Positions 6,898 to 17,255 of a stretch of 64,000 bases of DNA are shown in pieces (the stretch's first letter is position 1; each line of letters starts with the position of its first letter). A model generated the notes under the pieces. The model made no database searches. It was not told the origin of the DNA and was given only the letters and a program-made list of their open reading frames with translations. Location: positions 372,001 to 436,000 of the forward strand of contig JACKHB010000004.1 in the NCBI GenBank assembly GCA_020639195.1. Direction: 5' to 3'. The translations under genes and the position numbers were made by a program. Source of the DNA: Phycisphaeraceae bacterium. GTDB lineage: Bacteria > Planctomycetota > Phycisphaerae > Phycisphaerales > UBA1924.

Positions 6898-9378
6898 ATG
6901 CTCACGTCCATTCTTGCGGCGGGCTTTGCCGCCCTCACCGTCGGTCAGATCGCCCAGTTTGACACACCCCGATCGGATCGCGGAGATCCGCCCGTCGCCA
7001 CTTGGGTGCTCGCCCCCGACGACCCGTCGATCCGCATCGGCGAGCCGGGCGGGCCCGGAAGCGCGGCGTCGGTGGATTTCGCCTTCACCGGCAGCGATCC
7101 TGAGGCCGACGGCCACTGCGGCGCGCTGATCACGCCAGACGGCTCGGGGGTCATCATCGCCAATCGCGACTCGAACAACCTGACGGAGTTCGACATCGCC
7201 TCGCGGGCGTTGGTCAGGGCCGTCCCGCTCTCGGGCTCGCCGGTCTCGCTCGCGGCGGCGTCGGATGGCTCAGTCATCGTGACCGCCAACCTGGTCCAGG
7301 GCACCGCATCGGTGGTGATGGGCGGCGCCGAGGCGCGCGTCGTCACCTGCGGAACCTACCCCGCGACCGCGATGGTGACGGCCGATGGCGCGACTGCCGC
7401 AGTCTTCAACGCCGGATCGCGCGATATCACCGTCTTCGAGACGGCCACGGGCGCCGTCCTGCGCACCATTCCCGCCGGGGGCGTCTTCCAGACGCTCAGC
7501 GCCAACTTCGAGACCTTCGCCATCGGCTTTCGAACGTACGGCCCGGTGCTTACCGGGCGCACCATCGTGGCCCCCGACTCGCTCGACGAACGAATCCTGA
7601 TCATCGACATCGACACCGGCGCGACGACCGTCCTGCCGTGCGACGTGGACCCCATGGGAGTGGCGATCACCCCCGACGGCACCAAGGCCGTCGTCACGCA
7701 TTTCAACACCGTCCACAAACTGACGGTGGTCGACGTGCCCGGCGCCTCGATCACCAAGGTCATCACCACATCGGACAACCTCAACGGGCCCGTTACGATC
7801 AACCCCGCTGGCACGCACGCGGTCATCGCGATCCAGAACGCCTGCAAAGTGGTCAACCTCTCCACCGACGCGTTCTCGGCGAGCCTCAACACCGCCAGCG
7901 TGAACGAACTACACACCACCTTCGACGGGCAGTACGCTGTCTGTGTGGGATTCCGGGGGAGTCTGATCTCCTACGCCACGCAGTCGGTCGTGCGCGAGAC
8001 CAACAACTTCGTCTCGGCGTCGGTGGGAGCCGTCTCCCCCGTCGCACACCGGGCCGCGATGTTCTCCGACACGTTCGGAGAGGACATGCTGATCGTCGAT
8101 ACCAACGGAGCCTCCGGCTCGCTGCTCTCGGCCGGGCCGACGGGACCGGCGCCCGAAGGCGACAAGTGCCGCACGGGCGCGGTCTCCGCCGACGGCTCGC
8201 GCGCCGTCGCGGTCAGCATGTACAGCGCCAACGCGGCGGTCATCGACACGGGCTCTCGCGCCGTCCTCTCGCGCGCGGACGTCGGCCGGCGCGGCGCCGG
8301 CATCGCGATCACCCCCGACGGTACCAAGGCCGTCGTCGCCAACCTCGACAGCACCTTCGCAACCGTCATCGATGTGGGCGCCGGCACGAAGACAGACGTT
8401 GCGATCTCCACCCGCGGCAGCGAAGTCGCCATCTCCCCCGACGGCCAGTACGCCTATGTCGCTGTCGTCGTCACCGACGGCGTGTGGCGGATCAACCTGG
8501 GCACCCTCGCCGCGGACGGCGGAAGGCTGGCCACCGGCAATATGGGCGGCATCGGCTTCTCGTACAGCCAATCCAGCGGCATCACGCTCAGCCCCGACGG
8601 CGCCACGCTGGTCACGTGCAACTCCTTCGACGACACCGTCACGCTGATCGACACGGGGTCGTGGAGCGTCATCGGCACGCTCGCCGCCGGGGACTTCCCC
8701 GTGCGCGCGGCGTTCTCACCCGGCGGCACGCGCCTCTACGTCACCAATCGCGATTCCGACACCATCTCCGTGTACGAGGATGGTGGCGGGGGCTTCGCCC
8801 CGATCGCCTCCATCCCCGTCGGCGATTCTCCATTCGAGATGGCAGTCATGCCCGATGGCGCCAAGCTGTACGTGCTCAACGTCAGTGCCCAGAACGTCGG
8901 CGTCGTCAACACCGCTTCGCTCTCACAGACAAGCACGATCCCGATCTCCCCCGCGCTGGTGGGCATGCGGCTGTCGAGCGCGGACGGCCGCCTGTACGTC
9001 TCCCACAGCAACGCGAGCGTGTCGTTCGGCCAGGGCGGCTACTCCTTCAGCCAATTCGGCTCGATCGCGGCCATCGACACCGCCACGGACAGCGTCGTCG
9101 AGACGTTTGACACCGGCCGCTCGAGCAGCGCGATCGCCATGGCGCCGAGCGGCTCGGTCGCGATCACACCCGAGCCATGGGGCGACGGCGCCTCGATCAT
9201 CACCATCGCCGGCTGTCCGGCCGACATCGACGGCGACGGCGATGCAGACGGCGACGACTTCTTCGCCTATCTCGACCTCTTCGCGGCAGGCGACTCCGAC
9301 GCCGATCTCGACGGCGATGGCGACCGCGATGCCGACGACTTCTTCCTCTATCTGGATCTCTTCGCGCTGGGCTGCTAG
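6898..9378 (+). CDS. secreted YNCE-like beta-propeller protein with GC-type dockerin module
   Basis: An 826-residue protein. ATG 6898 follows GGAGGG and starts a signal peptide (MLTSILAAGFAALTVGQIAQ); the longer TTG frame from 6832 lacks these features. Residues of about 60-770 contain many repeats of the YVTN/YNCE propeller type, for example ITPDGTKAVVTHFNTVHKLT, ITPDGTKAVVANLDSTFATV and LSPDGATLVTCNSFDDTVTL. There are probably two seven-bladed propellers. These are usually surface-exposed binding modules without catalytic activity. The last 54 residues are a canonical dockerin pair, CPADIDGDGDADGDDFF through LYLDLFALGC. The gene sits 84 bp downstream of the beta-helix gene in the same direction. 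Confidence 0.87.
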   Translation: MLTSILAAGFAALTVGQIAQFDTPRSDRGDPPVATWVLAPDDPSIRIGEPGGPGSAASVDFAFTGSDPEADGHCGALITPDGSGVIIANRDSNNLTEFDIASRALVRAVPLSGSPVSLAAASDGSVIVTANLVQGTASVVMGGAEARVVTCGTYPATAMVTADGATAAVFNAGSRDITVFETATGAVLRTIPAGGVFQTLSANFETFAIGFRTYGPVLTGRTIVAPDSLDERILIIDIDTGATTVLPCDVDPMGVAITPDGTKAVVTHFNTVHKLTVVDVPGASITKVITTSDNLNGPVTINPAGTHAVIAIQNACKVVNLSTDAFSASLNTASVNELHTTFDGQYAVCVGFRGSLISYATQSVVRETNNFVSASVGAVSPVAHRAAMFSDTFGEDMLIVDTNGASGSLLSAGPTGPAPEGDKCRTGAVSADGSRAVAVSMYSANAAVIDTGSRAVLSRADVGRRGAGIAITPDGTKAVVANLDSTFATVIDVGAGTKTDVAISTRGSEVAISPDGQYAYVAVVVTDGVWRINLGTLAADGGRLATGNMGGIGFSYSQSSGITLSPDGATLVTCNSFDDTVTLIDTGSWSVIGTLAAGDFPVRAAFSPGGTRLYVTNRDSDTISVYEDGGGGFAPIASIPVGDSPFEMAVMPDGAKLYVLNVSAQNVGVVNTASLSQTSTIPISPALVGMRLSSADGRLYVSHSNASVSFGQGGYSFSQFGSIAAIDTATDSVVETFDTGRSSSAIAMAPSGSVAITPEPWGDGASIITIAGCPADIDGDGDADGDDFFAYLDLFAAGDSDADLDGDGDRDADDFFLYLDLFALGC

Positions 9379-9511
9379 GCGCAGTCGATTCGCACATCCG
9401 ACGGCGCCCGACAGGAATCCGGTTGTTTGCCCCGCGGGCCATCGGTACCTTGGCATTGCGTCTCACAATGCACCCGTGCTTTCTCGGACCCTCAAAGGAA
9501 TTGGCAGCAGC

Positions 9512-12500
9512 ATGCTCACACACGCGATTCTTCTCGGCCTTTGTGCGATCGCTCAGCTGGCACAAGGCCAGGCGTGCCCCTTTGACACCCGCCCGCTGGA
9601 CTCGGCCCTGAACCAATTCACCGCGTCGAGCCAGCAGGCTCCGACAATCGGCGCGACGCGCGACCACGTCGTTGTCGCCTGGGCCAGCCGCCGTCAGGAA
9701 GGCTCGACGTATGGCATCTTCGCGCGCCAGTGCGATCGCCTCGGCCGCCCGATCGGCCGTGAGGTTCACGTCAACCAGTTCATGCCCGGCTCACAGACTC
9801 AGCCTGCCGCGGCCGTCGGACCCAACGGGATCGCATGGATCGCGTGGACCAGTGAGGGCCAGGACGGCGACGCCGGCGCCGTCATCGCGCGCCGTTTCGG
9901 AATCTCCGACAGCGGGCTGGCGGCCCTGGGCGGTGAGATCGCGGTCAACGTCTCGCGCGAGGGTCACCAGCACGATCCGAGCGCCGCCACGCTCGGCGAC
10001 GGGACAACGCTCATCGCGTGGGCGAGCGATACCGCCTCAGAGCGGACCGTCCTCGGTCGCATATTCGGACCCGACGGGCGCGCTCGGACCGGCGAGATCG
10101 CGCTGTCCTCCTCGAACGAGGAGCGCCTGCCGGGAACCTCTCCGGCACTCGCGGCGGCCGGAGGGACGTTCGTCGTCGCCTGGAGTGGCATCGGTGACGA
10201 CGGCGCGCCGAGCGGCGTACTCGCTCGCCGCATAAACGCGCTCGGGCAGCTGGGCGACGTGATCGAGTTTGCGCCGCCCGAAACACCCGCCATCGAGCCC
10301 GCGATCGACGGCTCTTCCGATGGCGCCATGGTCGTCGGGTGGATGGCAGTCCACGGGGCTCGTGGATACGACGCGATGGCGAGGCGTCGCACCTCGGACG
10401 GCGCCCTCGCTGAGCCGATCAGCATCGCGAGCTGCGTCGACGGTTGGAAGATGGGTGTGGGTGTCGCCATGGCCGACGACGGTCGGTTCTGCGTCACGTA
10501 CACGACCGATACCGGGCCCAAGCCCTCGGGCGAGGAGGAGGCCCAACCACCTTCCGACGTCATGGGCCAGTTCTTCGACTCGAACGGCACACCGGTCGGT
10601 CCCGCCTCGCCGATCCATCGAACGCAAGGAGATCGTCACCTGTCCGCGTCCTCCCCCGCCCGGCGATCCGTCTGGGGTGATCGCGATCTCCCGATCTTCT
10701 GCTGGGAAGGTGACACGGGGCGCGACGAATCGGGTGTCGCCGTCAGCGCGCTGGTTCCCCGCGACATCGAACTCGCGGATGCCGCGCAAGAGCCCGGCCC
10801 AGGCGTGCAGGTCTCGGCGGACGACGTGGCCAGATCGGCGCTCATTCCTCCGATCTTCGACGAGAATTGGAAGCCGCAGCCTCCCGATGATCGCGTGCGC
10901 CCCGCGGGCGTCGACTTCGGATTCCAGGCGTGGGGCGGCACGGGCTGGATCCCACCCGATCACGACATCTCGGTGGGCCCGAACACGATCGTCGGGGTCG
11001 TCAACGTCCAGCTCAAGATCTTCAACAAGAGCGGGCAACAGCTATTCGTGCAAGACTGCGGCCCGTTCTTCTCTCCCGTGGGCGCGAGCGGTTCACTCTT
11101 CGATCCCGTGGCGGTCTTCGATCGCGACAGCAATCGGCACGTCGTCGCGGTGGTCGAGCACACGGGCAACCAGACCAGCTGGATCAACATCGCCGTCAGC
11201 AAGGTTTCGGATCCGCAGGGCGGCAGCGACTGGTGGAAATACCGGTTCAATACCACCACGCCAACCGGGGGCGGCCGCTTCATCGATTATCCGAATCTCG
11301 GCGTGGACGCCGAAGCGATCTATGTCGCCGCGGACTACTTCTCAGGCGTGGGAGGCAACCGCGTCCATATCTTCGACAAGGCTCCAATGCTCAATGGCCA
11401 GGCCACGACCATGCAGATCGTGCAGACGTCGGGCGGATTCCGATCCCTGGGCACCGTTAATCACATCGATGACGATGCTCCGGCCGCATACTTCGCCACC
11501 TCGTTCGGCGTGGGCTCCGGCCAGATCGCAATCGACGCGATCACCTCGCCGCTGTCGAGTCCGCAGCGGGTGACCACGACCGTGGGTGTCCCCCCGTTCG
11601 CCGCGCCGCCAGGGGCTGCGCAGCAGGGAAGCAGCAGCCGGCTTGACACGGTCGATCAACGAATCAAGAACGGGGTGTACCGCAACGGTTCGCTCTGGCT
11701 CACCCACAATGTCGGAGTCGATGGCGTCTGCCGAGTCCGGTACTACGAGATCGCGATGCACGGGTGGCCGACCAGCGGCCAGACGCCCACCCTCGTGCAG
11801 ACCGGCCAGATCGATGCCGGACCGGGTGTGTACACCTTCTTCGGCGATCCTGGGGTCGATGCGGACAACAACCTCGTTCTGCAGTTCAACCGTTCGAGTT
11901 CGACGGAATTCGTGAGCATTCAGCGCACGCTTCGTCTGGCCACGGATGCCCTTGGCACTCTGCGGACTCCCGTGGGGGTGCAGACCAGCACAAGCCCCGA
12001 CAACTCCGGGCGCTGGGGAGACTACTCTGGCATCGACGAGGATCCCGGCGACGCGGGCGTGTTCTGGGCTCACGACGAGTACTCGCGCAACGGCTGGAAC
12101 ACGTGGATCGGACGCATCGACATCCAGGAAGCGGTTCCCGACATCGACTTCGTGTTCCCTTCCGGCATTCCCGACCAGATCGATCCCGATGGCGAGACAA
12201 TCCGTGTCGAGGTGATCGCCACCGCCCAGGGAGCCCCCGAGCCGGGCTCTGGAACGCTCCACTACAAGGTGCAGGGCAGCGCGGTCTTCACCGCCGTTCC
12301 CATGACGGAGATCTCGCCAAACGTCTACGACGCCCATCTCCCCGCCGTCCCCTGTCTCGATACGGTGGAGTTCTACTTCAGTGCGCGCTCCACCGTGGGC
12401 GAGACGTTCTCCAGTCCGCCCGATGCACCCACGACAACCTACCTCGCGCAGTCGGTCGTCGACGCCGTCGTCGCGCTTGCCGACGACTTTGAGACCGACC

Positions 12501-13180
12501 TCGGGTGGTTCACCGAGAACCTCGGGGCGACCGCGGGCGACTGGGAACGGGGCGTTCCGATCAACGACCCGAACTGGACCTTCGATCCCATCTCGGACGG
12601 CGACGGCAGCGGGAAGTGTTACGTCACGCAGAACACGGCGGGCAACAGCGACGTGGACGGCGGGGCCGTGCGCTTGACCAGCCCCCGCTTCGACATGTCC
12701 GCCGACGGCGACTTTGTGCTGTCCTATCTCTACTACCTCCGGACCACCCGCTCCAATGCCGAGGACGGCCTGCTCGTCGAGGTCTCCAACAACGACCTCG
12801 CCGGCCCGTGGCGCACGCTCATCGACCATCGTTCGGACGGCGGCACCATCTGGCGGGCCCAGTCGTTCACCGAGGCCCAGATCGCCGCGGCAGGGGCGCC
12901 GGCCACCGACCGGATGAGAGTTCGCTTCACCGCGCGCGACAACAGTCCCGAGAGCAATATCGAGTGCGGGGTGGACGGGTTCAGTGTCACGGCTCTCGTG
13001 TGCGAGCGGATCGGCTGCGCCGCCGACATCGACGGCGACGGCGACGCCGACGGCGACGATTTCTTTGGCTACCTCGACCTCTTTGCCGCGGGCGATCCCG
13101 ACGCCGATCTCGATGGCGATGGCGATCGCGATGCTGATGATTTCTTCCTCTACCTGGATCTGTTCGCGGCAGGCTGCTGA
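9512..13180 (+). CDS. large secreted multidomain protein with GC-type dockerin module
   Basis: A 1222-residue protein. ATG 9512 follows AAAGGA and begins a signal peptide (MLTHAILLGLCAIAQLAQGQ). The reading frame is open further upstream but overlaps the previous gene. Residues of about 30-400 carry repeats such as GPNGIAWIAWTSEGQDGDAG and GGTFVVAWSGIGDDGAPSGV. Residues of about 430-870 hold a second propeller-like region (FDRDSNRHVVAVVEHTGNQT, GRWGDYSGIDEDPGDAGVFW). From about 875 to 1165 comes the module shared with the two subtilisins of this window (FPSGIPDQIDPDGETIRVEV, then DFETDLGWFTENLGATAGDW). The dockerin pair forms the C-terminus and ends AAGC. It could be an adhesin or substrate-binding protein; no catalytic motif was found. 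Confidence 0.85.
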   Translation: MLTHAILLGLCAIAQLAQGQACPFDTRPLDSALNQFTASSQQAPTIGATRDHVVVAWASRRQEGSTYGIFARQCDRLGRPIGREVHVNQFMPGSQTQPAAAVGPNGIAWIAWTSEGQDGDAGAVIARRFGISDSGLAALGGEIAVNVSREGHQHDPSAATLGDGTTLIAWASDTASERTVLGRIFGPDGRARTGEIALSSSNEERLPGTSPALAAAGGTFVVAWSGIGDDGAPSGVLARRINALGQLGDVIEFAPPETPAIEPAIDGSSDGAMVVGWMAVHGARGYDAMARRRTSDGALAEPISIASCVDGWKMGVGVAMADDGRFCVTYTTDTGPKPSGEEEAQPPSDVMGQFFDSNGTPVGPASPIHRTQGDRHLSASSPARRSVWGDRDLPIFCWEGDTGRDESGVAVSALVPRDIELADAAQEPGPGVQVSADDVARSALIPPIFDENWKPQPPDDRVRPAGVDFGFQAWGGTGWIPPDHDISVGPNTIVGVVNVQLKIFNKSGQQLFVQDCGPFFSPVGASGSLFDPVAVFDRDSNRHVVAVVEHTGNQTSWINIAVSKVSDPQGGSDWWKYRFNTTTPTGGGRFIDYPNLGVDAEAIYVAADYFSGVGGNRVHIFDKAPMLNGQATTMQIVQTSGGFRSLGTVNHIDDDAPAAYFATSFGVGSGQIAIDAITSPLSSPQRVTTTVGVPPFAAPPGAAQQGSSSRLDTVDQRIKNGVYRNGSLWLTHNVGVDGVCRVRYYEIAMHGWPTSGQTPTLVQTGQIDAGPGVYTFFGDPGVDADNNLVLQFNRSSSTEFVSIQRTLRLATDALGTLRTPVGVQTSTSPDNSGRWGDYSGIDEDPGDAGVFWAHDEYSRNGWNTWIGRIDIQEAVPDIDFVFPSGIPDQIDPDGETIRVEVIATAQGAPEPGSGTLHYKVQGSAVFTAVPMTEISPNVYDAHLPAVPCLDTVEFYFSARSTVGETFSSPPDAPTTTYLAQSVVDAVVALADDFETDLGWFTENLGATAGDWERGVPINDPNWTFDPISDGDGSGKCYVTQNTAGNSDVDGGAVRLTSPRFDMSADGDFVLSYLYYLRTTRSNAEDGLLVEVSNNDLAGPWRTLIDHRSDGGTIWRAQSFTEAQIAAAGAPATDRMRVRFTARDNSPESNIECGVDGFSVTALVCERIGCAADIDGDGDADGDDFFGYLDLFAAGDPDADLDGDGDRDADDFFLYLDLFAAGC

Positions 13181-13353
13181 TCGCTGGATCGCGGTGAGGC
13201 CCCCGCCCGCCGCTCCGCCTCAATTCCGGGCCCACCCGTGGCCGTCGTCGCCCTCCGCGAGTTCGCGCGGGGAACCGGAGTCGGATCCGGGCGTCCAACA
13301 TATAGACCGATTCGACTCATCGCACAGAGACCCCGACCCGCGGAGATCTCCGT

Positions 13354-14754
13354 ATGCGCCCAGCATCGCGTCGTGTGATGCCCCTCCTGCTGCTCCTCTG
13401 CCCCGCTGCTCCGGCGCAGGTCGCCCAGCTCGCCGAGTTGTACGACTCGCGCGTGGGAGTGCAGGACGCGTTTGGAATCGGCGCCGGCTTCGACGGAGTC
13501 ACGATCGTGGTTTCCGCGCCGTACGACGCGCAGACCTACCCGCTAGTCGGATGCGCCTATGTGTTCCAGGAACTCTCCGGGACGTGGACGAGCGTCGCGC
13601 GTCTCGCTCCAGACAACCCGTGGCCCAGCGAAACGTTCGGCTGGGACGTGGCCGTGGACGGGGACATCATCGTTGCCGGCCGACCTTACAACTACGACGC
13701 CGGGGCGGAAGCCGGAAGCGCCGCGGTCTTCGAGCGAGTGGCAGGCGTCTGGACGCAGACGGCCGACTTACACGCCTCCGACGCGAGCCCACACGCGCTC
13801 TTTGGCATCTCCGTGGACGTCGACGAAGCGGCGCAGCGAATCGTCGTCTCGAGCTACTCAGACACGACCGACGGAATGAACGTCGGCGGCGTGTATGTCT
13901 TCGAACGCGCCGGCGGCGGCACATGGCAAGAGGTCGCCCGAGTCCATCCCCAGACCAGCAACGGACACCGATTCCAGATGGGTTCGCTCGTCCGCCTCGA
14001 TGGCGAGCGCATCGCGGTCGGCGGCGCGCTCTCGGACACCCAGGGCGTCACAGAGTCCGGCTCCGTCTCGATCGTCGAGAGAATCGCCGGGCAGTGGCTC
14101 CACACCGACACCATTACCCCCCCGACCCCGGGGCCGCGGGCGCAGTTCGGCACCGTCGCCCTGAGCGGCGACTCATTGCTCGTGGGCGCTGCGGGCGAGC
14201 CTATCAACGGCCTCAATTCCGCCGGCGCGGCCTACTTCTACGAGTACAGCGGCGGGGGATGGACACTCTCGCAGCGAGTTGAGGGCGCGCCCGTGGAAGG
14301 CAGCGCCAAGTTCGGCGCCGTGACGGACCTCCAGGGCGATGTGGCCGTCATCAGCGCCACGGCGCAGGATGTCGCCGGAAACAACTCGGGCGGTGCCTAC
14401 CTCTACGCCCGTCGCCAGGGGCAATGGCAGTTGCGAGAGATCTTCGTCGGCGAGGACACCAACGGCGGCGATGGGTTCGGACGCGCTATCGCGATAGCCG
14501 GAGACCGCGCGGTGATCGGTGCACCATTCGAGAATCGGCTCGGAATCTGGACAGGCACGGCCTACGTGTTCGAAGGCCTTTGGGACGACTGTCCGGCCGA
14601 TCTCGACGGCGATGGCGACGCCGACGGCGATGACTTCTTTGGCTATCTCGACCTGTTCGCAGCGGACGATCCCGACGCCGATCTCGATGGCGACGGCGAC
14701 CGCGATGCCGACGACTTCTTCGTCTACCTGGATCGCTTCGCGTCGGGGTGCTAG
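13354..14754 (+). CDS. secreted FG-GAP/integrin-like repeat protein with GC-type dockerin module
   Basis: A 466-residue protein with a signal peptide (MPLLLLLCPAAPAQ after a basic start). Residues of about 25-410 contain seven or so repeats of the FG-GAP type: FGWDVAVDGDIIVAGRPYNY, FGTVALSGDSLLVGAAGEPI, FGRAIAIAGDRAVIGAPFEN, each followed by a segment such as GTAYVFE or GAAYFYEY. These match the beta-propeller repeats of alpha-integrins. The dockerin pair (CPADLDGDGDADGDDFF to VYLDRFASGC) ends the protein. GGAG lies 8 nt upstream of the ATG within a small palindrome (GGAGATCTCC). A surface binding role is likely; no enzyme motif is visible. Confidence 0.87.
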   Translation: MRPASRRVMPLLLLLCPAAPAQVAQLAELYDSRVGVQDAFGIGAGFDGVTIVVSAPYDAQTYPLVGCAYVFQELSGTWTSVARLAPDNPWPSETFGWDVAVDGDIIVAGRPYNYDAGAEAGSAAVFERVAGVWTQTADLHASDASPHALFGISVDVDEAAQRIVVSSYSDTTDGMNVGGVYVFERAGGGTWQEVARVHPQTSNGHRFQMGSLVRLDGERIAVGGALSDTQGVTESGSVSIVERIAGQWLHTDTITPPTPGPRAQFGTVALSGDSLLVGAAGEPINGLNSAGAAYFYEYSGGGWTLSQRVEGAPVEGSAKFGAVTDLQGDVAVISATAQDVAGNNSGGAYLYARRQGQWQLREIFVGEDTNGGDGFGRAIAIAGDRAVIGAPFENRLGIWTGTAYVFEGLWDDCPADLDGDGDADGDDFFGYLDLFAADDPDADLDGDGDRDADDFFVYLDRFASGC

Positions 14755-14872
14755 GAGCCTCGGGGATCCACGCGCCGAGTCGCATCGTCGCGAGCCCAAG
14801 TCATCGGACCCGATCCCCGAACGTGTGGAATCACGCCTCGAACATTCGTCACCCAAACATCTCCCAAAGTCG

Positions 14873-14901
14873 CTCGCACTCGAGCCACGAGCCTGTATCC
14901 T
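14873..14901 (+). promoter_or_regulatory. putative promoter of the first subtilisin gene
   Basis: CTCGCACT (14873-14880), 15 nt, then TATCCT (14896-14901). The same two blocks with the same spacing stand upstream of the second subtilisin gene (17444-17472), while the bases between them differ. This supports a conserved -35/-10-like element. The start codon lies 62 nt downstream. Confidence 0.5.
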
Positions 14902-14963
14902 GCGGTTCGGACCCGCGCGGGGGGCGGGTGGATTCGCTCACTGTCGACAATTGGGAGAAACAC

Positions 14964-17255
14964 ATGCGCAGAACGATTCTCGGTGGAATCGCCATCATCT
15001 TCGTCGCGCCGGGCGCGTTTGCGGCCGACGCGGGGCCCAGAGGCCCGAAGGCCCAGGAGCCCCTCTTCGTTGCCAGTCCGGGGAACTGGGAATTCTCCGG
15101 GGAGATGATCGTTCGGCCCTTGCAGACCGAGGCGCTCATAGAAGCCGGGTTCGACGCAGACGGCGTGATCGCGGCGCGTGCCCGCGCACGCGCTGCCGTG
15201 GGTGCCTACGCCATCAAGAGCTATTACCCCGAGACCGATGAGTACGTCATCTTCGTGCCGGAGGGATCCAGCGAGGATCAGGTCTCGCGGGCGCTCATGG
15301 CCACTGGCGCCATTCAGTACGCAGATCCCAACTGGGTCGTCTTCGCACTGGTCACGCCCAACGACCCGCTGATCAGCAGCCAGTGGCACCACAACGCCAA
15401 CCGGATGAACTCCGGCGCCGGCTGGGACCTGCACACGGGCAATCCGTCGGTGACGGTCGCCGTCTGCGACACCGGTGTGCAGACCAACCATCCCGACCTG
15501 TTGCTGCATCGCCAGGAGGGCTACAACGCCTCGACGCAGCTGTGGGAGAGCCAGGGCGGACAGATCGGCGCCACCGGAAGCCATGGCACGCAGACCACGG
15601 GCTGCGCCGCGGCCAACGGCAACAACGCCGTCGGTGTGTCGGGTGTGGGCTGGAACCTCAGCCACCGCATGATGCGAGTCAGCGAGGATGGCAACTCCTC
15701 GACGCTCGAGATCCTGACCCGCGGAGCCCGCGTCGCAGTGCTCGACGCAGGGGATCGGGTCGCCAACGTTTCGTTCTCCGGAGTCAACAACAACACGATC
15801 CGCACGACGGCGACGACCATAAAGAACGCCGGCGGGCTGCTCGTCTGGTCCGCGGGCAACAACGGCGCCAACCTCAACTGGGGCAATCGCGATGCCGACG
15901 ATCTGATCGTGGTTGGAGCGACCAATTCCAGCGACGTTCTGACGGGCTTCAGCGCCTTCGGTGCCTCGGTCGACCTCGTTGCGCCCGGCGAAGCCGTCTT
16001 CACCACCACAACCGGAAGCAGCTACGACTCCGTCAGCGGCACGAGCTTCTCGGCGCCGCTCACCGCCGGACTCATCGGTCTGATCTGGTCGTACAACCCC
16101 TCGCTCACGCCCGATGAGGTCGAGGACATCCTCAAGGCCGGATGCGATGACCTCGGGGCGGCGGGCATCGACAACACCTACGGATACGGCCGGATCGACG
16201 TCGGCAACTCGCTCTCGATGGCGACCAAGCCCCTCGAGTTCTCGTACCCCAACGGCCTTCCGGACTCGCTGGATCCGGCGGGCGGTTCGACCGTCCGCGT
16301 CGAGGTGCTGTCGGGCGACGCCAACCCGATCCCGGGCACCGGCATGCTCCATTACAACGACGGTGGCGGGTGGAACGCGATCGCGATGGACGTCGTGAGC
16401 TCGAACGTCTACGACGCGGTCTTCCCCACGTTGGCCTGCCCCGAGAACGTCCTCTTCTACTTCTCGGCCGCCGCCGACGATGCCGCCACGCACAACGATC
16501 CTTCCGATGCGCCAAACAGCACCTACGACGCCTTTTCGGCGAGCGGCGTCGCCACCATCGTGGACCTGAACTTCGAGAGCGATCCGGGCTGGACCACGAG
16601 CATCAATGGAGCCACGTCGGGCCAATGGGAGCGTGGCGACCCGGTCAACGACGGCAGCTGGGCGTACGACCCGGCCGCGGACTCCGACGGCTCGGGCCAG
16701 TGCTGGCTGACCCAGAACGCGCCAGGAAACACCGATGTTGACAACGGCTCGGTGACGCTGACGACCTCCGCGTACGACCTGAGTGCGGGGGGCGTGACGA
16801 TCGAGTACGACTACTACCTCAACATGACCGATCCGAGCACCGATCGCCTTCTCGTGGAGATCAGCACCAACAACGGCTCCACCTGGACGACCATCGCCAA
16901 CCACCAGAACGACAACGGGCTCAGCTGGACGCATCACGTGATCGATCAGTCCGCCCTGGACGGCGCCGGTGTGGTGCTCAGCGCGCAGACGAGACTGCGG
17001 TTCACCGCCAACGACAGCAATCCGCAGTCGATCGTCGAGTCCGGCGTGGACGCGTTCAAGATCACGCAGGCGACCTGTGCCGATGAGGGTTGCCCGGCGG
17101 ACATCGATGGCGACGGCGACGCGGACGGCGACGACTTCTTCGGATACCTGGACCTGTTCGCCTCGGGCGATCCCGACGCCGATCTCGACGGCGACGGCGA
17201 TCGCGATGCGGATGACTTCTTCATGTATCTCGATCTCTTCGCCCAGGGCTGCTGA
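14964..17255 (+). CDS. secreted S8 (subtilisin-like) serine protease with GC-type dockerin module
   Basis: A 763-residue protein from ATG 14964 (GGGAGA 5 nt upstream). Order: signal peptide 1-20; prodomain about 40-128; S8 catalytic domain about 135-400 with Asp169 (VAVCDTGV), His207 (GSHGTQ), oxyanion Asn299 (SAGNNG) and Ser361 (GTSFSAP); an Ig-like region from about 420 (YPNGLPDSLDPAGGSTVRVE); a second beta domain at about 540-700 (WERGDPVNDGSWAYDPAADS); the dockerin pair at 710-763. The triad is complete, so it should be an active secreted or surface protease. The regions after 420 are shared with the large protein at 9512. Its 3' end and terminator are nearly identical to those of the next gene. 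Confidence 0.92.
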   Translation: MRRTILGGIAIIFVAPGAFAADAGPRGPKAQEPLFVASPGNWEFSGEMIVRPLQTEALIEAGFDADGVIAARARARAAVGAYAIKSYYPETDEYVIFVPEGSSEDQVSRALMATGAIQYADPNWVVFALVTPNDPLISSQWHHNANRMNSGAGWDLHTGNPSVTVAVCDTGVQTNHPDLLLHRQEGYNASTQLWESQGGQIGATGSHGTQTTGCAAANGNNAVGVSGVGWNLSHRMMRVSEDGNSSTLEILTRGARVAVLDAGDRVANVSFSGVNNNTIRTTATTIKNAGGLLVWSAGNNGANLNWGNRDADDLIVVGATNSSDVLTGFSAFGASVDLVAPGEAVFTTTTGSSYDSVSGTSFSAPLTAGLIGLIWSYNPSLTPDEVEDILKAGCDDLGAAGIDNTYGYGRIDVGNSLSMATKPLEFSYPNGLPDSLDPAGGSTVRVEVLSGDANPIPGTGMLHYNDGGGWNAIAMDVVSSNVYDAVFPTLACPENVLFYFSAAADDAATHNDPSDAPNSTYDAFSASGVATIVDLNFESDPGWTTSINGATSGQWERGDPVNDGSWAYDPAADSDGSGQCWLTQNAPGNTDVDNGSVTLTTSAYDLSAGGVTIEYDYYLNMTDPSTDRLLVEISTNNGSTWTTIANHQNDNGLSWTHHVIDQSALDGAGVVLSAQTRLRFTANDSNPQSIVESGVDAFKITQATCADEGCPADIDGDGDADGDDFFGYLDLFASGDPDADLDGDGDRDADDFFMYLDLFAQGC

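Noticed and set aside
8780..9511. Upstream extension of the 1222-residue dockerin protein
   Set aside because: The frame is open but overlaps the propeller gene and has Ser/Arg/Pro-rich composition. The signal peptide and ribosome-binding site place the start at 9512.
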